Part shown: positions 53,996 through 63,402 of the stretch, piece after piece
Layout: every line of letters starts with the position of its first letter
Numbering within the stretch: the first letter of the stretch is position 1
NCBI GenBank assembly: GCA_947489325.1
Contig: CANLDA010000013.1
Span: forward strand, 47,221-111,220
Source: an uncultured Paracoccaceae bacterium
GTDB taxonomy: Bacteria; Pseudomonadota; Alphaproteobacteria; Rhodobacterales; Rhodobacteraceae
Reading direction: 5' to 3'
Length of the DNA: 64,000 nucleotides
The notes under the pieces: generated by a model
The model's input: only the letters and a program-made list of their open reading frames with translations
The model's database searches: none
What the model was told of the DNA's origin: nothing
Translations under genes and position numbers: made by a program

Positions 53996-54985
53996 TTATC
54001 TAATTTGCAGGCGTGGGGCTTTTCCAACAGGGATGATGCCCACATAAATGCGCCCGTCTGCAAACCGCAAAGGCAGATCCAGCGCTTTTTTGTTGCCGTT
54101 CAGCCCAGCCACCAGCGTCAGCCCCTGTTCCAGCGTTTTGATTAGGCCCAAGGACACATCATCGCTTTCGCGGGCAAGGTCGAGCATGTCGCGCCAGTTT
54201 TCGACACGTAAATCGACATTCCCCTTTAGGATGCCCTTGTTTGAAATCTTCAAATCCCCCGTGGCGCGCAAGCGCATCTCGCCCCATTTGGCTTCGGCGA
54301 CGCGCAGTTTTATGCGTTTGGGCTGTGGTCGACCTTGCGACAAGGCAGACTTGGCCCATTCCTGATCGAACCGAACGGTCATATCCAGCTGTAGCGTTTC
54401 AAATGATTTGGGCAGGGTGTTGATACGTGATTGTTGCAAGATCCCGGCTGGGGCAAACCCATCTGCATTAAAGGCAAGGCGATATTCTGTCGGGGTGTCT
54501 GGCTGACGCAACAGGGCCGTATTGATGGCATCAGCCTGAGCGTGCAATTTGCCATCCACCAGAAAACTGAAGGCGCTGATTTCCAGATTGGCACGGTCCA
54601 CGGTGTCATCGTCACCAAGCACTACGGATGCGCGCATTTGCTCGTTCAGGATGTCATATTTGGCGTCGGGCGTGGCGATACGTTGGTCCTTGGGCCAGAT
54701 CGCAATCATGTGGTTGCGCCGATAGCTCAGCGTGAAAAGCTGAAAGAAAGGCGCGGTCCAGGCAATGCCGCTTTCAGGATCGGCAAGCTCTAGGCCTGTG
54801 AACGTCGCATCAAATCGGTTGGGAAATCCAAGCAGGGCGAAATCATCGTAATGGGCCACCCAGCCCTCGTTTTGGCGGTCGTCGAACCACTGGGCATAGG
54901 ATGTTTTGACAGCACTGGCGCCCATAAACCAAAAGGCAGACCAGCCCACAACAAACACAATAATGACACCCAACAAACGTTTCAT
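53996..54985 (-). CDS. DUF2125 domain protein, exported
   Basis: A 329-residue protein from the ATG at 54985 with an N-terminal membrane or signal segment (LLGVIIVFVVGWSAFWFMGA, about 4-23) and a periplasmic part that matches the alphaproteobacterial DUF2125 layout (WFDDRQNEGWVAHYDDFALL, GFPNRFDATFTGLELADPES, then LRLRVAEAKWGEMRL-like repeats). Function of the family is unknown. The frame to 55531 crosses the divergent ChaC gene and is a shadow. The gene shares a 66-bp divergent promoter region with chaC. Confidence 0.82.
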   Translation of the reverse strand: MKRLLGVIIVFVVGWSAFWFMGASAVKTSYAQWFDDRQNEGWVAHYDDFALLGFPNRFDATFTGLELADPESGIAWTAPFFQLFTLSYRRNHMIAIWPKDQRIATPDAKYDILNEQMRASVVLGDDDTVDRANLEISAFSFLVDGKLHAQADAINTALLRQPDTPTEYRLAFNADGFAPAGILQQSRINTLPKSFETLQLDMTVRFDQEWAKSALSQGRPQPKRIKLRVAEAKWGEMRLRATGDLKISNKGILKGNVDLRVENWRDMLDLARESDDVSLGLIKTLEQGLTLVAGLNGNKKALDLPLRFADGRIYVGIIPVGKAPRLQIR

Positions 54986-55051
54986 ATTCGGCCCTCTTTC
55001 CTGTCGTGGCGCTTTGGTGTTTATAGACCCGAAAGAACAAGGACCAGTGCT

Positions 55052-55582
55052 ATGACAATGTGGGTGTTTGGATACGGATCGCTTTTGTGGAATCCTGGGT
55101 TTGAGTATGATGAAAAAATCGTGGCCTGCCTGCCCGGCTGGCATCGCAGCTTTTGCATGAGTTCCATCCATCATCGCGGCACCGAAGAAGACCCCGGCCT
55201 TGTATTGGCGCTGGATGCCATGGAAAACGCACAATGTCAGGGATTGGCCCTTTCTGTGCGTGCGGGCCAAGAAGAGACAACATTGGCCTATTTGCGCGAG
55301 CGCGAATTGATTTCCTCGGCCTATCTGGAAAAGACGTTGCCGATTGATCTGTCTGATGGACGCCGGGTTGACTCGCTTGTGTATGTGATTGATCCACACC
55401 ACGTGCAGTATTGCGGCGGTATGGCGCTGGAAGATCAGGCACAGATTATTGCCCATGCGGTTGGTGGGCGCGGCCCGAACACCGAGTATCTTTATAATAC
55501 AGCGGATCATTTGCATGAATTGGGCATCCAAGACCCTGATCTGGATTGGCTATCGGCACGGGTGCGCACGTTGGTGTCATAG
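55052..55582 (+). CDS. chaC: ChaC-like gamma-glutamylcyclotransferase
   Basis: A 176-residue enzyme of the glutathione-specific gamma-glutamylcyclotransferase family, splitting glutathione to 5-oxoproline and Cys-Gly. The family N-terminal motif MWVFGYGSLLWNPGF forms the substrate loop and the catalytic Glu lies in the AYLRERELISSAYLEK region. ATG at 55052 has AAGGA 8 bases upstream. Cytosolic. Length agrees with ChaC2-type proteins. It is followed after 79 bp by the MotA/TolQ-like gene. Confidence 0.88.
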   Translation: MTMWVFGYGSLLWNPGFEYDEKIVACLPGWHRSFCMSSIHHRGTEEDPGLVLALDAMENAQCQGLALSVRAGQEETTLAYLRERELISSAYLEKTLPIDLSDGRRVDSLVYVIDPHHVQYCGGMALEDQAQIIAHAVGGRGPNTEYLYNTADHLHELGIQDPDLDWLSARVRTLVS

Positions 55583-55661
55583 CCATGCGGAACCCTCTTG
55601 GCAGGTCGCATGCTTGTGGATAGGGTAAGCAAAGAAAAAACAAGTGTCAGGAGTTGTCCAC

Positions 55662-56864
55662 ATGGACCATCCGGACCGCGAGGCCGAGCCGCAATTCTCT
55701 CATCCTGTGCGCCAGATCATTTTGATGTTGATCGTTTTGGTGCTGACAGGGCTTCTTGTCTATGTCGCGCTTCCGCGCGTTTTTCCGGTATTTGAGGCCA
55801 ACCCATACCTCAACGGGTTCATTCTGTTTGTCTTTGTGATCGGTGTGATGGCCTGTTTCGTGCAGGTATTGTCACTGATTTCATCGGTGCGCTGGATCGA
55901 AGGATTTGCCGCCCATCGGGCAGGGCATGAGATGGTGAAGCCACCGCAGTTGTTGGCGCCGCTTGCCTCACTTTTGCGCAGTCGTGGATCGCGCACACAG
56001 ATCAATTCAGCCTCAGCCAGTTCAATCCTTGATTCATTGGCCACCCGTATCGACGAAGGGCGTGAAATCACGCGATACATCGTCAATATGTTGATTTTCC
56101 TTGGTCTTTTGGGGACGTTTTACGGTTTGGCGACCACCGTTCCTGCCGTGGTCGACACCATTCGCAGCCTTGCCCCCCAAGAAGGCGAAGGCGGGGTCGA
56201 GGTGTTTTCGCGCCTTATGACAGGTCTTGAAGCACAGCTTGGCGGCATGGGGGTCGCCTTTGCGTCGTCTCTGTTGGGTCTTGCAGGATCCTTGGTTGTG
56301 GGGTTGCTGGAACTGTTTGCCGGACACGGCCAGAACCGATTTTACCGCGAACTTGAAGAATGGCTTTCCACCATCACCCGCGTCGGCCTGAGTGGCGATG
56401 GCGACGGCAGTGGTGATCACGGGGCGCTGGGGGCGGTATTGGAACATATGGGCGAACAGATGGAGGCCCTGCAATCCATGTTCAGCCAATCTGATGTCAG
56501 CCGCGCATTGGTGGATGACAAACTTGGCAAACTGGCCGATTCCGTGGAACGTATGACCGAACGCATGGAGGATAACACCCCCACCACACAAGCGCTGTTG
56601 CGTGTGGCCGATGGGCAGGAACGTCTGATTCAAACTTTGCAGGAACAAGAAGAAACTGAAGGTGTTGATGCTGAAAGCCGTATGCGCCTGCGCTCTATTG
56701 ATGTGCAGATGCTGCGTATTCTAGAGGAAATCTCGGCCGGTCGTCAGGAAAGCATGGCGGAGTTACGGACAGATATCGCCGCCCTTAAAACCGCCATTGT
56801 TCAGCAGGGTAAGCCGCAAAACCTGCGTGCCGCGCGGCGTAAAGATACGGGGCAGGGGGACTAG
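55662..56864 (+). CDS. MotA/TolQ/ExbB-type proton channel protein
   Basis: A 400-residue inner-membrane protein. Start ATG at 55662 has CAGGAG 8 bases upstream; a GTG at 55644 is also open. It has two hydrophobic segments near the N-terminus (about 17-40 and 50-75), and the conserved channel helices around 137-165 (IVNMLIFLGLLGTFYGLATT) and 190-215 (GGMGVAFASSLLGLAGSLVV), followed by a 170-residue cytoplasmic tail with heptads. It forms the stator-like channel with the MotB/OmpA-like protein encoded 2 bp later. Its job in rhodobacteria is not known to me; cell-envelope work is likely. Confidence 0.83.
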   Translation: MDHPDREAEPQFSHPVRQIILMLIVLVLTGLLVYVALPRVFPVFEANPYLNGFILFVFVIGVMACFVQVLSLISSVRWIEGFAAHRAGHEMVKPPQLLAPLASLLRSRGSRTQINSASASSILDSLATRIDEGREITRYIVNMLIFLGLLGTFYGLATTVPAVVDTIRSLAPQEGEGGVEVFSRLMTGLEAQLGGMGVAFASSLLGLAGSLVVGLLELFAGHGQNRFYRELEEWLSTITRVGLSGDGDGSGDHGALGAVLEHMGEQMEALQSMFSQSDVSRALVDDKLGKLADSVERMTERMEDNTPTTQALLRVADGQERLIQTLQEQEETEGVDAESRMRLRSIDVQMLRILEEISAGRQESMAELRTDIAALKTAIVQQGKPQNLRAARRKDTGQGD

Positions 56865-56866
56865 AT

Positions 56867-58795
56867 ATGGCCCTGTCCCGCCGCACTGGTCAACGATTTC
56901 AGGCCTCCATCTGGCCCGGATTTGTCGATGCGATGACCGGGCTTTTGCTTGTGTTGATGTTTGTGCTGACCATTTTCATGGTGGTGCAATTTGTGTTGCG
57001 TGAAACCATTACCGGGCAGGAAACCGAGCTGGATGCGCTCTCTGCCGAAGTGGCCGCCTTGGCGCAAGCCTTGGGGCTGGAACAACAACGCGCCGCGGAT
57101 TTGACTGATCAGGTAGGCACCCTGCGCAGCACCTTAAGTTCCGCACAGGAACGTGTGGCCGAACAGGTCGCGCTGATTTCTGCCCTCACAACCGAAAGAG
57201 ATGCACAGGCCACGGCCTTGACGCAGGCCCAAACACGGATCACCAGCTTTGAAGCACAGGTCGCGGCGCTGATTTCTGAACGTGATCAGGGGTTGGTCAC
57301 CATCGCCGATCTGGAAGGCACACGCGATACTTTGTTGTCAGAGCAAGAGGCGCTTAATCTGGCCTTGGCGCAGGCACGCACGGAAATCGATGTGCAGCTC
57401 GAAGAGGCCCGCCTTGCCGCTGCGCGCCGCGAGGCGCTAGAGGCCTTGGTGGCAGATCTGGAAACGCGCGAAACAGACCTGCAGGCAGAGCTTTCAGAAC
57501 AGGAACTGGCGCGCATTGCCGATGCCGCCGCCGCCGAAGCCTTGCAAGAGCGCCTGAAAAATGCAGATGCCGAACTGACCGCCATGACCCTTGCGCTTGA
57601 GGCTCAGCGCAAGAAAGCCGAAGAAACCCTGACCCTTCTGGCCGCTGCCGAAACCGCAAGCGAAGATCTTGATATCCGTCTGGCGGCCGCATTGATTTCC
57701 CAAGAGGATGCCCAATCACAACTGGCCTCAGCCTTGCTGCAAACCGAAGAAACAGCCGCAAACGCAGCGACAAAAGCCGCCGAACTGGCCGCTGCACAGA
57801 CCGATCTTGAGGGCGCGCAGGCTACACTGGCAGAGCAACAGGCAGAGATTGAAACCCAACGCGCAAACCTCTCCGCACTAGAGGCTCGTCTGGCCAAAGC
57901 CATTGCTGCGCGCCTGCAAACCGAAGACACTCTCAACAGCAATCGTGACGAGGTGGCCCAACAATTGGCTGCCGCATTGGCTGCGCGCAAACAGGCAGAA
58001 GCAGACGCGGAAATTGCCCTGACAGAGGCGCAGGAACGTGCGGCCCTATTGGCCACCGCGCAGGCCTCGCTTGCTGATGAGCAAGAGCAATCAAGCGAGG
58101 CACAGCGACGGGCGGTCGTTTTGAACCAACAGGTTGCAGCCTTGCGCGAACAATTGGCGCAGTTGCAGGCTTTGCTTGATGACAGCAGGGACCGTGATGT
58201 CGCTGCACAGGTGCAGTTGCAAACGCTTGGGTCTGATCTGAACGCTGCGCTTGCGCGGGTTGCTGCCGAAGAACGCAAACGCCGCCTTGCCGAAGAAGAA
58301 CGCACCAAGCTGCTTGAGGCGCAAGCGCAGGATTTGGAAAAATATCGCTCCGAATTCTTTGGCCGTCTGCGCGATGTTTTGGGTGTGCAGGACGGTGTAC
58401 AAATCGTTGGTGACCGCTTTATTTTCTCGTCCGAAGTGCTGTTCCCACCGGGCGGCGCCGACTTATCGCGCGAAGGCGAAACCCAAATTGCGCGGATCGC
58501 CGAAACATTGCGCGATATTGCCAATGAAATCCCCGCGGAAATCAATTGGGTCCTGCAAGTGGACGGGCACACCGACAATATCCCCCTGATCGGCGGCGCG
58601 CGCTATGCGGATAATTGGGAGCTCAGCCAGGCCCGCGCCTTATCGGTGGTGCGCTATATGGTTGATTTCTTGGAACTTCCCCCAGAACACCTGTCGGCAA
58701 ATGGGTTTGGCCAATATCAACCGATCGACCTCGCGGACACCGCCCAAGCCCGCGCCCGAAATCGCCGGATCGAGTTGAAATTCACTGAAAAATAA
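56867..58795 (+). CDS. MotB/OmpA-like protein with long coiled coil
   Basis: A 642-residue protein. A single membrane helix (about 19-44) has Asp21 at its cytoplasmic side (WPGFVDAMTGLLLVLMFVLT), the place of the proton-binding Asp of MotB. About 430 residues of Ala/Gln/Glu-rich coiled coil follow, then a C-terminal OmpA-like peptidoglycan-binding domain (LQVDGHTDNIPLIG, NWELSQARALSVVRYM, NGFGQYQPI). With the upstream channel protein it forms a proton-driven complex reaching the wall. The pair resembles ZorA-ZorB in form, but ZorC/ZorD/ZorE are absent. Confidence 0.85.
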   Translation: MALSRRTGQRFQASIWPGFVDAMTGLLLVLMFVLTIFMVVQFVLRETITGQETELDALSAEVAALAQALGLEQQRAADLTDQVGTLRSTLSSAQERVAEQVALISALTTERDAQATALTQAQTRITSFEAQVAALISERDQGLVTIADLEGTRDTLLSEQEALNLALAQARTEIDVQLEEARLAAARREALEALVADLETRETDLQAELSEQELARIADAAAAEALQERLKNADAELTAMTLALEAQRKKAEETLTLLAAAETASEDLDIRLAAALISQEDAQSQLASALLQTEETAANAATKAAELAAAQTDLEGAQATLAEQQAEIETQRANLSALEARLAKAIAARLQTEDTLNSNRDEVAQQLAAALAARKQAEADAEIALTEAQERAALLATAQASLADEQEQSSEAQRRAVVLNQQVAALREQLAQLQALLDDSRDRDVAAQVQLQTLGSDLNAALARVAAEERKRRLAEEERTKLLEAQAQDLEKYRSEFFGRLRDVLGVQDGVQIVGDRFIFSSEVLFPPGGADLSREGETQIARIAETLRDIANEIPAEINWVLQVDGHTDNIPLIGGARYADNWELSQARALSVVRYMVDFLELPPEHLSANGFGQYQPIDLADTAQARARNRRIELKFTEK

Positions 58796-58826
58796 CCGAC
58801 CCAGTCTTCTTTTTGGTGAAAATATC

Positions 58827-58842
58827 CTGGGGTGAATGGGCT
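58827..58842. repeat. Second copy of the AAAATATCCTGGGG dispersed repeat
   Basis: AAAATATCCTGGGG lies in inverse orientation to the copy at 26574. It sits at the junction between the backbone gene ending at 58795 and the phage tail module. Confidence 0.45.
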
Positions 58843-58925
58843 CTTGGTGGACCGGACCAAATTTTTTGATTGTGGATCATTTTAATTTGGATTGGCCTGC
58901 TTGTTTTGGCTGTTGTTGATTTGAG

Positions 58926-59918
58926 TCACTGCCCGTCACTTTCCGGTGCTTTTGGCAGCTCGCATTCGATGGTGCTATTGTAACCCCCGGATGTCAATCT
59001 ATGGGTGACGCTCTTGATGGACCACAAGGTGGGGATGCTGGGACGCAGGCCGATGGCGAGGAGTTGGCCTTCGGCGCGCAATATGGGGTTGCCGGGCAGT
59101 CTGAGAGAGAGGGTGTGGCCAATGCGGGTTTGTTCATCCAGTTTGGCACGGGCGGCATTTTTGGCGGCGGTCTGTGATTGATGAGCATGGGTGATCTCAA
59201 ACACCGGGGCACCATCCCCAACGGTGACAGTCTCTTTCTCGCCCTTGGCTTTGTTGTGCCAGCTCGCTTTGACACTCTTATATATGGTGGCCTTATTCTT
59301 GCTCACGCGAGAGCCTGTCAGAAGTTGGCTCTTATACACCCAAGTTTGGGGTAGGTCGCGCTCGCTCGCGGATTTGCCTTCTCCCTTGCCTGTGAATAAC
59401 AGATTTCCCTCTTTGACAGAAACAAGCGCATCCAGTTTTTTGCCAATCCGGCTGAGAAAGTTGATGTCGCTTTCGGCCTTCTGCGCAAGATAATCGTATT
59501 GCACGGCCTTAAACCGCGCTGCCACTTTAGGCTCAAGATCATGCTCCCCCGCAATGGTGGTCACAATGTCACCAATCGGTGTGCTGTCCCATTTGCGGGT
59601 TTTCTGATCCTTGATTGACCCCCCAAAGTCCGCCGCCTTGCCATAAATCGTCATGCGGGCCGGGGCGATGTCATATTCCACCTTGTCCACAATGAATGAC
59701 CCAACGGGCACAAGAGCAAGGCCCGCGTATCCCATGGCAATCAGCATCAAAGCTCCGTCGGGCGGCTCGGCAATCCTGTTATCTCGGTCATCCAATACAA
59801 TGCGCACCGTGTCAGATTTGACCCCTGCGGCATCATTCACAGTCAGGCTCAAAAGGCGATCAGCGATCTTGGCTGTAATGTTTATGCCTGCCATGGCAAT
59901 TAGATAAGATGGCTTCAT
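58926..59918 (-). CDS. D: Phage tail hub protein, gpD-like (P2)
   Basis: A 330-residue protein of the P2 gpD family (late control/tail hub, related to T4 gp27 and VgrG N-termini). Start ATG at 59918 lies 4 bp after the gpX stop; the longer frame to 59984 overlaps gpX. Family-like segments: LIAMGYAGLALVPVGSFIVD, DPTIYGKAADFGGSIKDQKT-type region (YGKAADFGGSIKDQKTRKWD), LAQKAESDINFLSRIGKKLD and RVSKNKATIYKSV. It would form the hub at the tail tip. Last gene of the visible tail run. Confidence 0.88.
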   Translation of the reverse strand: MKPSYLIAMAGINITAKIADRLLSLTVNDAAGVKSDTVRIVLDDRDNRIAEPPDGALMLIAMGYAGLALVPVGSFIVDKVEYDIAPARMTIYGKAADFGGSIKDQKTRKWDSTPIGDIVTTIAGEHDLEPKVAARFKAVQYDYLAQKAESDINFLSRIGKKLDALVSVKEGNLLFTGKGEGKSASERDLPQTWVYKSQLLTGSRVSKNKATIYKSVKASWHNKAKGEKETVTVGDGAPVFEITHAHQSQTAAKNAARAKLDEQTRIGHTLSLRLPGNPILRAEGQLLAIGLRPSIPTLWSIKSVTHRLTSGGYNSTIECELPKAPESDGQ

Positions 59919-59922
59919 GCGC

Positions 59923-60129
59923 TTAATCCACCAACCTGACCATATCGGGTTCTGGAGTAACAAGTGCATCCTCTGGAAGCTCAATCACCAACCCGGATGA
60001 CAAAACAGGCCCATATGCTGCCAAGCCCATATTGGCCTCATATACCTTGGCCAAATCAAATGCCCCTAGGCCATAGTGTTTGGTGCAAATCGCGTCGAGA
60101 ACATCGCCTTTGATTGTCCGGTATTTCAT
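59923..60129 (-). CDS. X: Phage tail protein X-like (LysM)
   Basis: A 68-residue protein with the LysM-like form of P2 gpX: KYRTIKGDVLDAICTKHYG, then ASLAKVYEANMGLAAYGPVL-type segment (DLAKVYEANMGLAAYGPVLS) and GLVIELPED. It probably helps assemble or attach the baseplate. Start overlaps the gpU stop by ATGA. Confidence 0.9.
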   Translation of the reverse strand: MKYRTIKGDVLDAICTKHYGLGAFDLAKVYEANMGLAAYGPVLSSGLVIELPEDALVTPEPDMVRLVD

Positions 60130-60566
60130 AGCAACCTCGCAGCGATAGAAAGCCCCAAGGACACCAGATCAATACCGCCCGCATCCTCACCGTATTCCTG
60201 AAGCGTTACATCAAAATCAATGCGCAGTGGTGCACCGTTGAAATAATCCCCGTTCTTTTCGCCCACCTCAATGATTTCCCAGCGCCCCATATTGCGGCCA
60301 AAGCCATCAATCAACGTGTGTGGATCGCCACTATCAGCCATGGTGCGCAGGCGATCCATTTGCCCCCATCCACCGTTCCAATGTGGCAAGATGAACCCGC
60401 TCAGCTTGATAGACCCAAGGTCGGTGTTGATGTGTTGAGACGCAGACTTGCGCCCCACACGCCTAAGAACCGCCTTATTCTGGCGGTGACGACGCTCCAA
60501 TGACTGGAATGCAGCGGTAGCAATCTTGAACTCAAAATCGCCCAAAATCATCATCACTTCAGTCAT
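60126..60566 (-). CDS. U: Phage tail protein U-like (P2)
   Basis: A 146-residue protein from ATG at 60566, preceded by AAAGG; an inner ATG at 60554 (MMILGDFEFKIATAAFQSLE) resembles the usual gpU start. The sequence HINTDLGSIKLSGFILPHWN, IDGFGRNMGRWEIIEVGEKN and RIDFDVTLQEYGED is typical of P2 gpU-like proteins, which act in tail completion. Its start overlaps the tape measure stop. Confidence 0.88.
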   Translation of the reverse strand: MTEVMMILGDFEFKIATAAFQSLERRHRQNKAVLRRVGRKSASQHINTDLGSIKLSGFILPHWNGGWGQMDRLRTMADSGDPHTLIDGFGRNMGRWEIIEVGEKNGDYFNGAPLRIDFDVTLQEYGEDAGGIDLVSLGLSIAARLL

Positions 60567-62970
60567 TGAGAAGCCTTTCCAGCTCAAGGCGCTGTTCGCG
60601 GTCATGCTCCTGCAATATCTGGCGCAACCTTTCCTCAATGTCCTGTGCCGCATCGCCTGACAGGGCTAAGTGATAGACAGGTGAAAAGGTGATCACACGC
60701 GCGGCACCAGCGCCCGACAGAAATGCAGAAGCCTGCCCAAGATCAGGTAAAGCAGCTCCCGCACCAGCGGCCCCACCAGAGAGCGCACCAGCGCCTATGG
60801 CAACACTGGCCGCAAGAGGTTGCGCCAAACCTTGGCGCACACCCTCAAGGCTGGAAAAGATGTGGCCCTTCTTTTGGTCAATGCCGATGGCCAGGCCTTC
60901 GGACAGATTGCCACCAAAGCCCATGAACACACGCGACGGGCTTTGAATGCCCAGCTTTCGCTTGAACCAACTCGCCGCCTGTTCGGCCACATTGGTCACG
61001 GTGTCCTTGAGCATTTGCAGCTTGGCCACAATGCCGTTTTTAAGCCCCATCATCAGATCACCGCCAAAGCCTGTAAACACCTTTGACGGGCTGGCGATAC
61101 CAAGGATTGATTTGAAACTGTCAATGATCGTCGCGCCAACATTGGTGACGGTTGAAACCACCGCCTCAACCTTTGCCGTGATGCCGGATTTCAACCCATC
61201 AATGATGTCCCCGCCGATTGTCAGGAATTGGCCTGCCCATCCCAATGCACCTGCCTTGATGGCGTCCCATTTGGTGGTGAAGATAGATTGAACGCCGTCC
61301 CAAAGTGTGCCGAAATACCCGGTGATCTGGTCCCAATGGGTGATGATAAGGCCATGCGGTGTATAGTTGAGAAAGCCCGCCTTAATGCCCTCCCATGCGG
61401 TTGTGGTCACCGTGCGTACGCCGCCCCAAAGCGAAGTAAACCAGCCTGCAATGCTGTCCCAATGGGTGTAGGTCAAAAACGCGCTCTTAAGGCCTTCCCA
61501 CGCGGCGGTGGTTGCAGATTTGACCCCATCCCAAAGCCCCACAAAGAACGCCTTAATAGGTTCCCAATTCCGATAGATCAGATAAGCACCCGCAGCAATG
61601 GCCGTAACTGCAAGGCCAATAGGGTTGAGCAACAGCACACGCGACACCCCCAGCACAGCGAATTTCACGGCGGCAAAGCCACCCACCAATGAGGAAAGTG
61701 CAAAGGCTGTTGGGGCAACAACAGCAGCCAAACCACCAACACCGACAACAAGCGCACCCAGAGTTGACACCAGCACCGGGTTTTTCTGTGCAAAATCACC
61801 AACGGTTTTAGCAATACCACCCAAGACTGGTGCAAGCGCATCCATTGCAGGCAAGAGGCCTGCACCGATCTGTTGCTTGATCACGTCAATCTGTTGAATG
61901 AACAAATCCCATCCAGCGCCATCATAGTTATCAACATTGTCAGCCATGCTCTGGATAAATTTCGCGCCCTGACGCGCGGCATCCTCAAGTGCGGCGGCAT
62001 TGGCGCGCACAGCTTCCTCTTGGCCATAAAGTGCGTTGATCATCTTCATAGCTTCATCGGTGCCAAATGCTTGTTTGATCTCTGCCGCCTCAAAGGCATC
62101 AAGGGTATCGCCATAACGCTTTTTCAAATCAGTCAAGATGTCAGGCATGGAGCGCAATTGCCCATTCTCATCAAGAATGCGCACCTTTACCGGACGATCT
62201 GCCGTTACCTTCAACTTTCCAAATGCCTCGTGTGCCTTCGCTGCATTGGTGGCAAACGCACGCAGTGCTGTACCCGCTTCGCCTGCCTGCATTTGCTGTT
62301 GCATCATCCCCAATAGGGTCATTTGCTCAGTCATTTTCAAACCAAGATTGGTGGCCCCGGCACCTGCGCTCTCAATGGCTTGCTGCATCTTTGCGCCATC
62401 CGTTTTGAATTGCTGTACTGATTTGGCCAGTGCCGCGCCGAACATATCGCCCCAATCGGCGTCAGACATTTCGGAAAACTGTTTTTTGAATATCCCATAA
62501 GACGTTGCAAAAAGCGATGTCATGCTCTCAGGCATGCCCTTTGTGGCCTTGGCCACTGTCAACGCCGAGGCGGTCATTGCGGCCACGCCTTCATCGGTCA
62601 GGGTGCTTACGCCAGATTTGATGTCATAGGCCGCGCGCACAAATGCATCCGTGGTCAGGCCAACATAGATGTTTTGCAGGCGTTGCCCTTCGGAAATTAT
62701 CGCTTTCATGTCTTGCATGCCAAGCGAGCGCAGATCACCACTTGCACGCTGCACCTCGCGGTAGCTTTCGGTGAAATTGCTGACCATGCCAGCGGTTGCA
62801 AACTTAATCCCCGTGGCAAGTGCGCCCGCTCCCCCCAACTTGAGGGAGAGCGTCATATTCTTTTTCATTCGATCTGTTGATTTCTTGATTTTTTCCTCAT
62901 TCTGTTTGAGGGGCTTAACAAGATCACCAGCCATTTTGAGAAACACGGAAAGATCAATGCCACGGTTCAT
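60559..62970 (-). CDS. T: Phage tape measure protein (gpT-like)
   Basis: An 803-residue protein. The N-terminal part (about 60-290) contains the TP901/P2-type tape measure region with coiled-coil segments; hydrophobic segments around 385-460 (LVSTLGALVVGVGGLAAVVA) and repeats with WEGLKSAFLTYTHWDSIAGW-type pattern, then SPSRVFMGFGGNLSEGLAIG near the C-terminus. It sets tail length and may cross the host membrane during injection. Its ATG overlaps the E' stop (ATGA). Confidence 0.92.
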   Translation of the reverse strand: MNRGIDLSVFLKMAGDLVKPLKQNEEKIKKSTDRMKKNMTLSLKLGGAGALATGIKFATAGMVSNFTESYREVQRASGDLRSLGMQDMKAIISEGQRLQNIYVGLTTDAFVRAAYDIKSGVSTLTDEGVAAMTASALTVAKATKGMPESMTSLFATSYGIFKKQFSEMSDADWGDMFGAALAKSVQQFKTDGAKMQQAIESAGAGATNLGLKMTEQMTLLGMMQQQMQAGEAGTALRAFATNAAKAHEAFGKLKVTADRPVKVRILDENGQLRSMPDILTDLKKRYGDTLDAFEAAEIKQAFGTDEAMKMINALYGQEEAVRANAAALEDAARQGAKFIQSMADNVDNYDGAGWDLFIQQIDVIKQQIGAGLLPAMDALAPVLGGIAKTVGDFAQKNPVLVSTLGALVVGVGGLAAVVAPTAFALSSLVGGFAAVKFAVLGVSRVLLLNPIGLAVTAIAAGAYLIYRNWEPIKAFFVGLWDGVKSATTAAWEGLKSAFLTYTHWDSIAGWFTSLWGGVRTVTTTAWEGIKAGFLNYTPHGLIITHWDQITGYFGTLWDGVQSIFTTKWDAIKAGALGWAGQFLTIGGDIIDGLKSGITAKVEAVVSTVTNVGATIIDSFKSILGIASPSKVFTGFGGDLMMGLKNGIVAKLQMLKDTVTNVAEQAASWFKRKLGIQSPSRVFMGFGGNLSEGLAIGIDQKKGHIFSSLEGVRQGLAQPLAASVAIGAGALSGGAAGAGAALPDLGQASAFLSGAGAARVITFSPVYHLALSGDAAQDIEERLRQILQEHDREQRLELERLLND

Positions 62971-63385
62971 TTTGCTTTCAAAAGCTCCTGTGCAAGCTGA
63001 TAATCTTCAAGAAAATCAAGGGCGTCCATGTCGTCCATTTCAGAGGGCTGCCAGTGGAACGACCTGGACATAAGCAGGCGGGCCGCGCGGATGTCGCGCC
63101 CGTATGGATCGCCTACTTTGGTGCTAACTTTCCCAAAATATCTTGCGCCCATTTCTGCATTGGCGCGTAATCTTCTGGGTCAATCTCATCAATCATGCCA
63201 ATGGGCTTGCCTGCCAGATCAGCCACCGTTTCCATGCTGGCCTCAAGTGTGTCACCAGTGGCCTTTGACAGTTTTTTGACATCCGACATTTTGGGGCGGC
63301 GCAGGGTGAGAGATGTGAATTTCTCCCCCTTGTATTCCGCCTCATAAGTCAGCGGAAAGTCCTTGGTGCGTTCAATCGTGCTCAT
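62967..63385 (-). CDS. E: Tail assembly chaperones gpE and gpE+E' (programmed -1 frameshift)
   Basis: gpE (63113-63385, 90 residues) starts MSTIERTKDFPLTYEAEYKG and ends at 63113. The E' frame is open to 62967 and lies at -1 relative to E. In the 40-bp overlap the sequence TTTGGGA (63131-63137 on the minus strand, in-frame as T TTG GGA) is a canonical X-XXY-YYZ slippery heptamer; shifting there joins E to DIRAARLLMSRSFHWQPSEM of E'. P2 E/E' and lambda G/GT use the same device to make chaperones in a fixed ratio. The product E+E' would be about 138 residues. Confidence 0.85.
63131..63137 (-). promoter_or_regulatory. -1 frameshift slippery heptamer TTTGGGA
   Basis: Read on the minus strand within ATT TTG GGA AAG of gpE, 18 bases before the E stop codon. 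Three T and three G satisfy the X-XXY-YYZ rule. A downstream stimulatory structure was not analysed. Confidence 0.7.
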
Positions 63386-63402
63386 GGTTATATCCTTTCA
63401 GC

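Noticed and set aside
53996..55531. Long form of the DUF2125 protein
   Set aside because: The first 182 codons overlap the divergent chaC gene; the signal segment begins at 54985.
57604..58578. 324-codon Ser/Ala-rich minus-strand frame
   Set aside because: It is the antisense shadow of the Ala/Gln-rich coiled coil of the MotB-like gene.
55662..58795. Zorya-type defence system (ZorAB)
   Set aside because: Only the two stator-like proteins are present; no ZorC, ZorD or ZorE gene follows, and the neighbours are ordinary backbone and phage tail genes.
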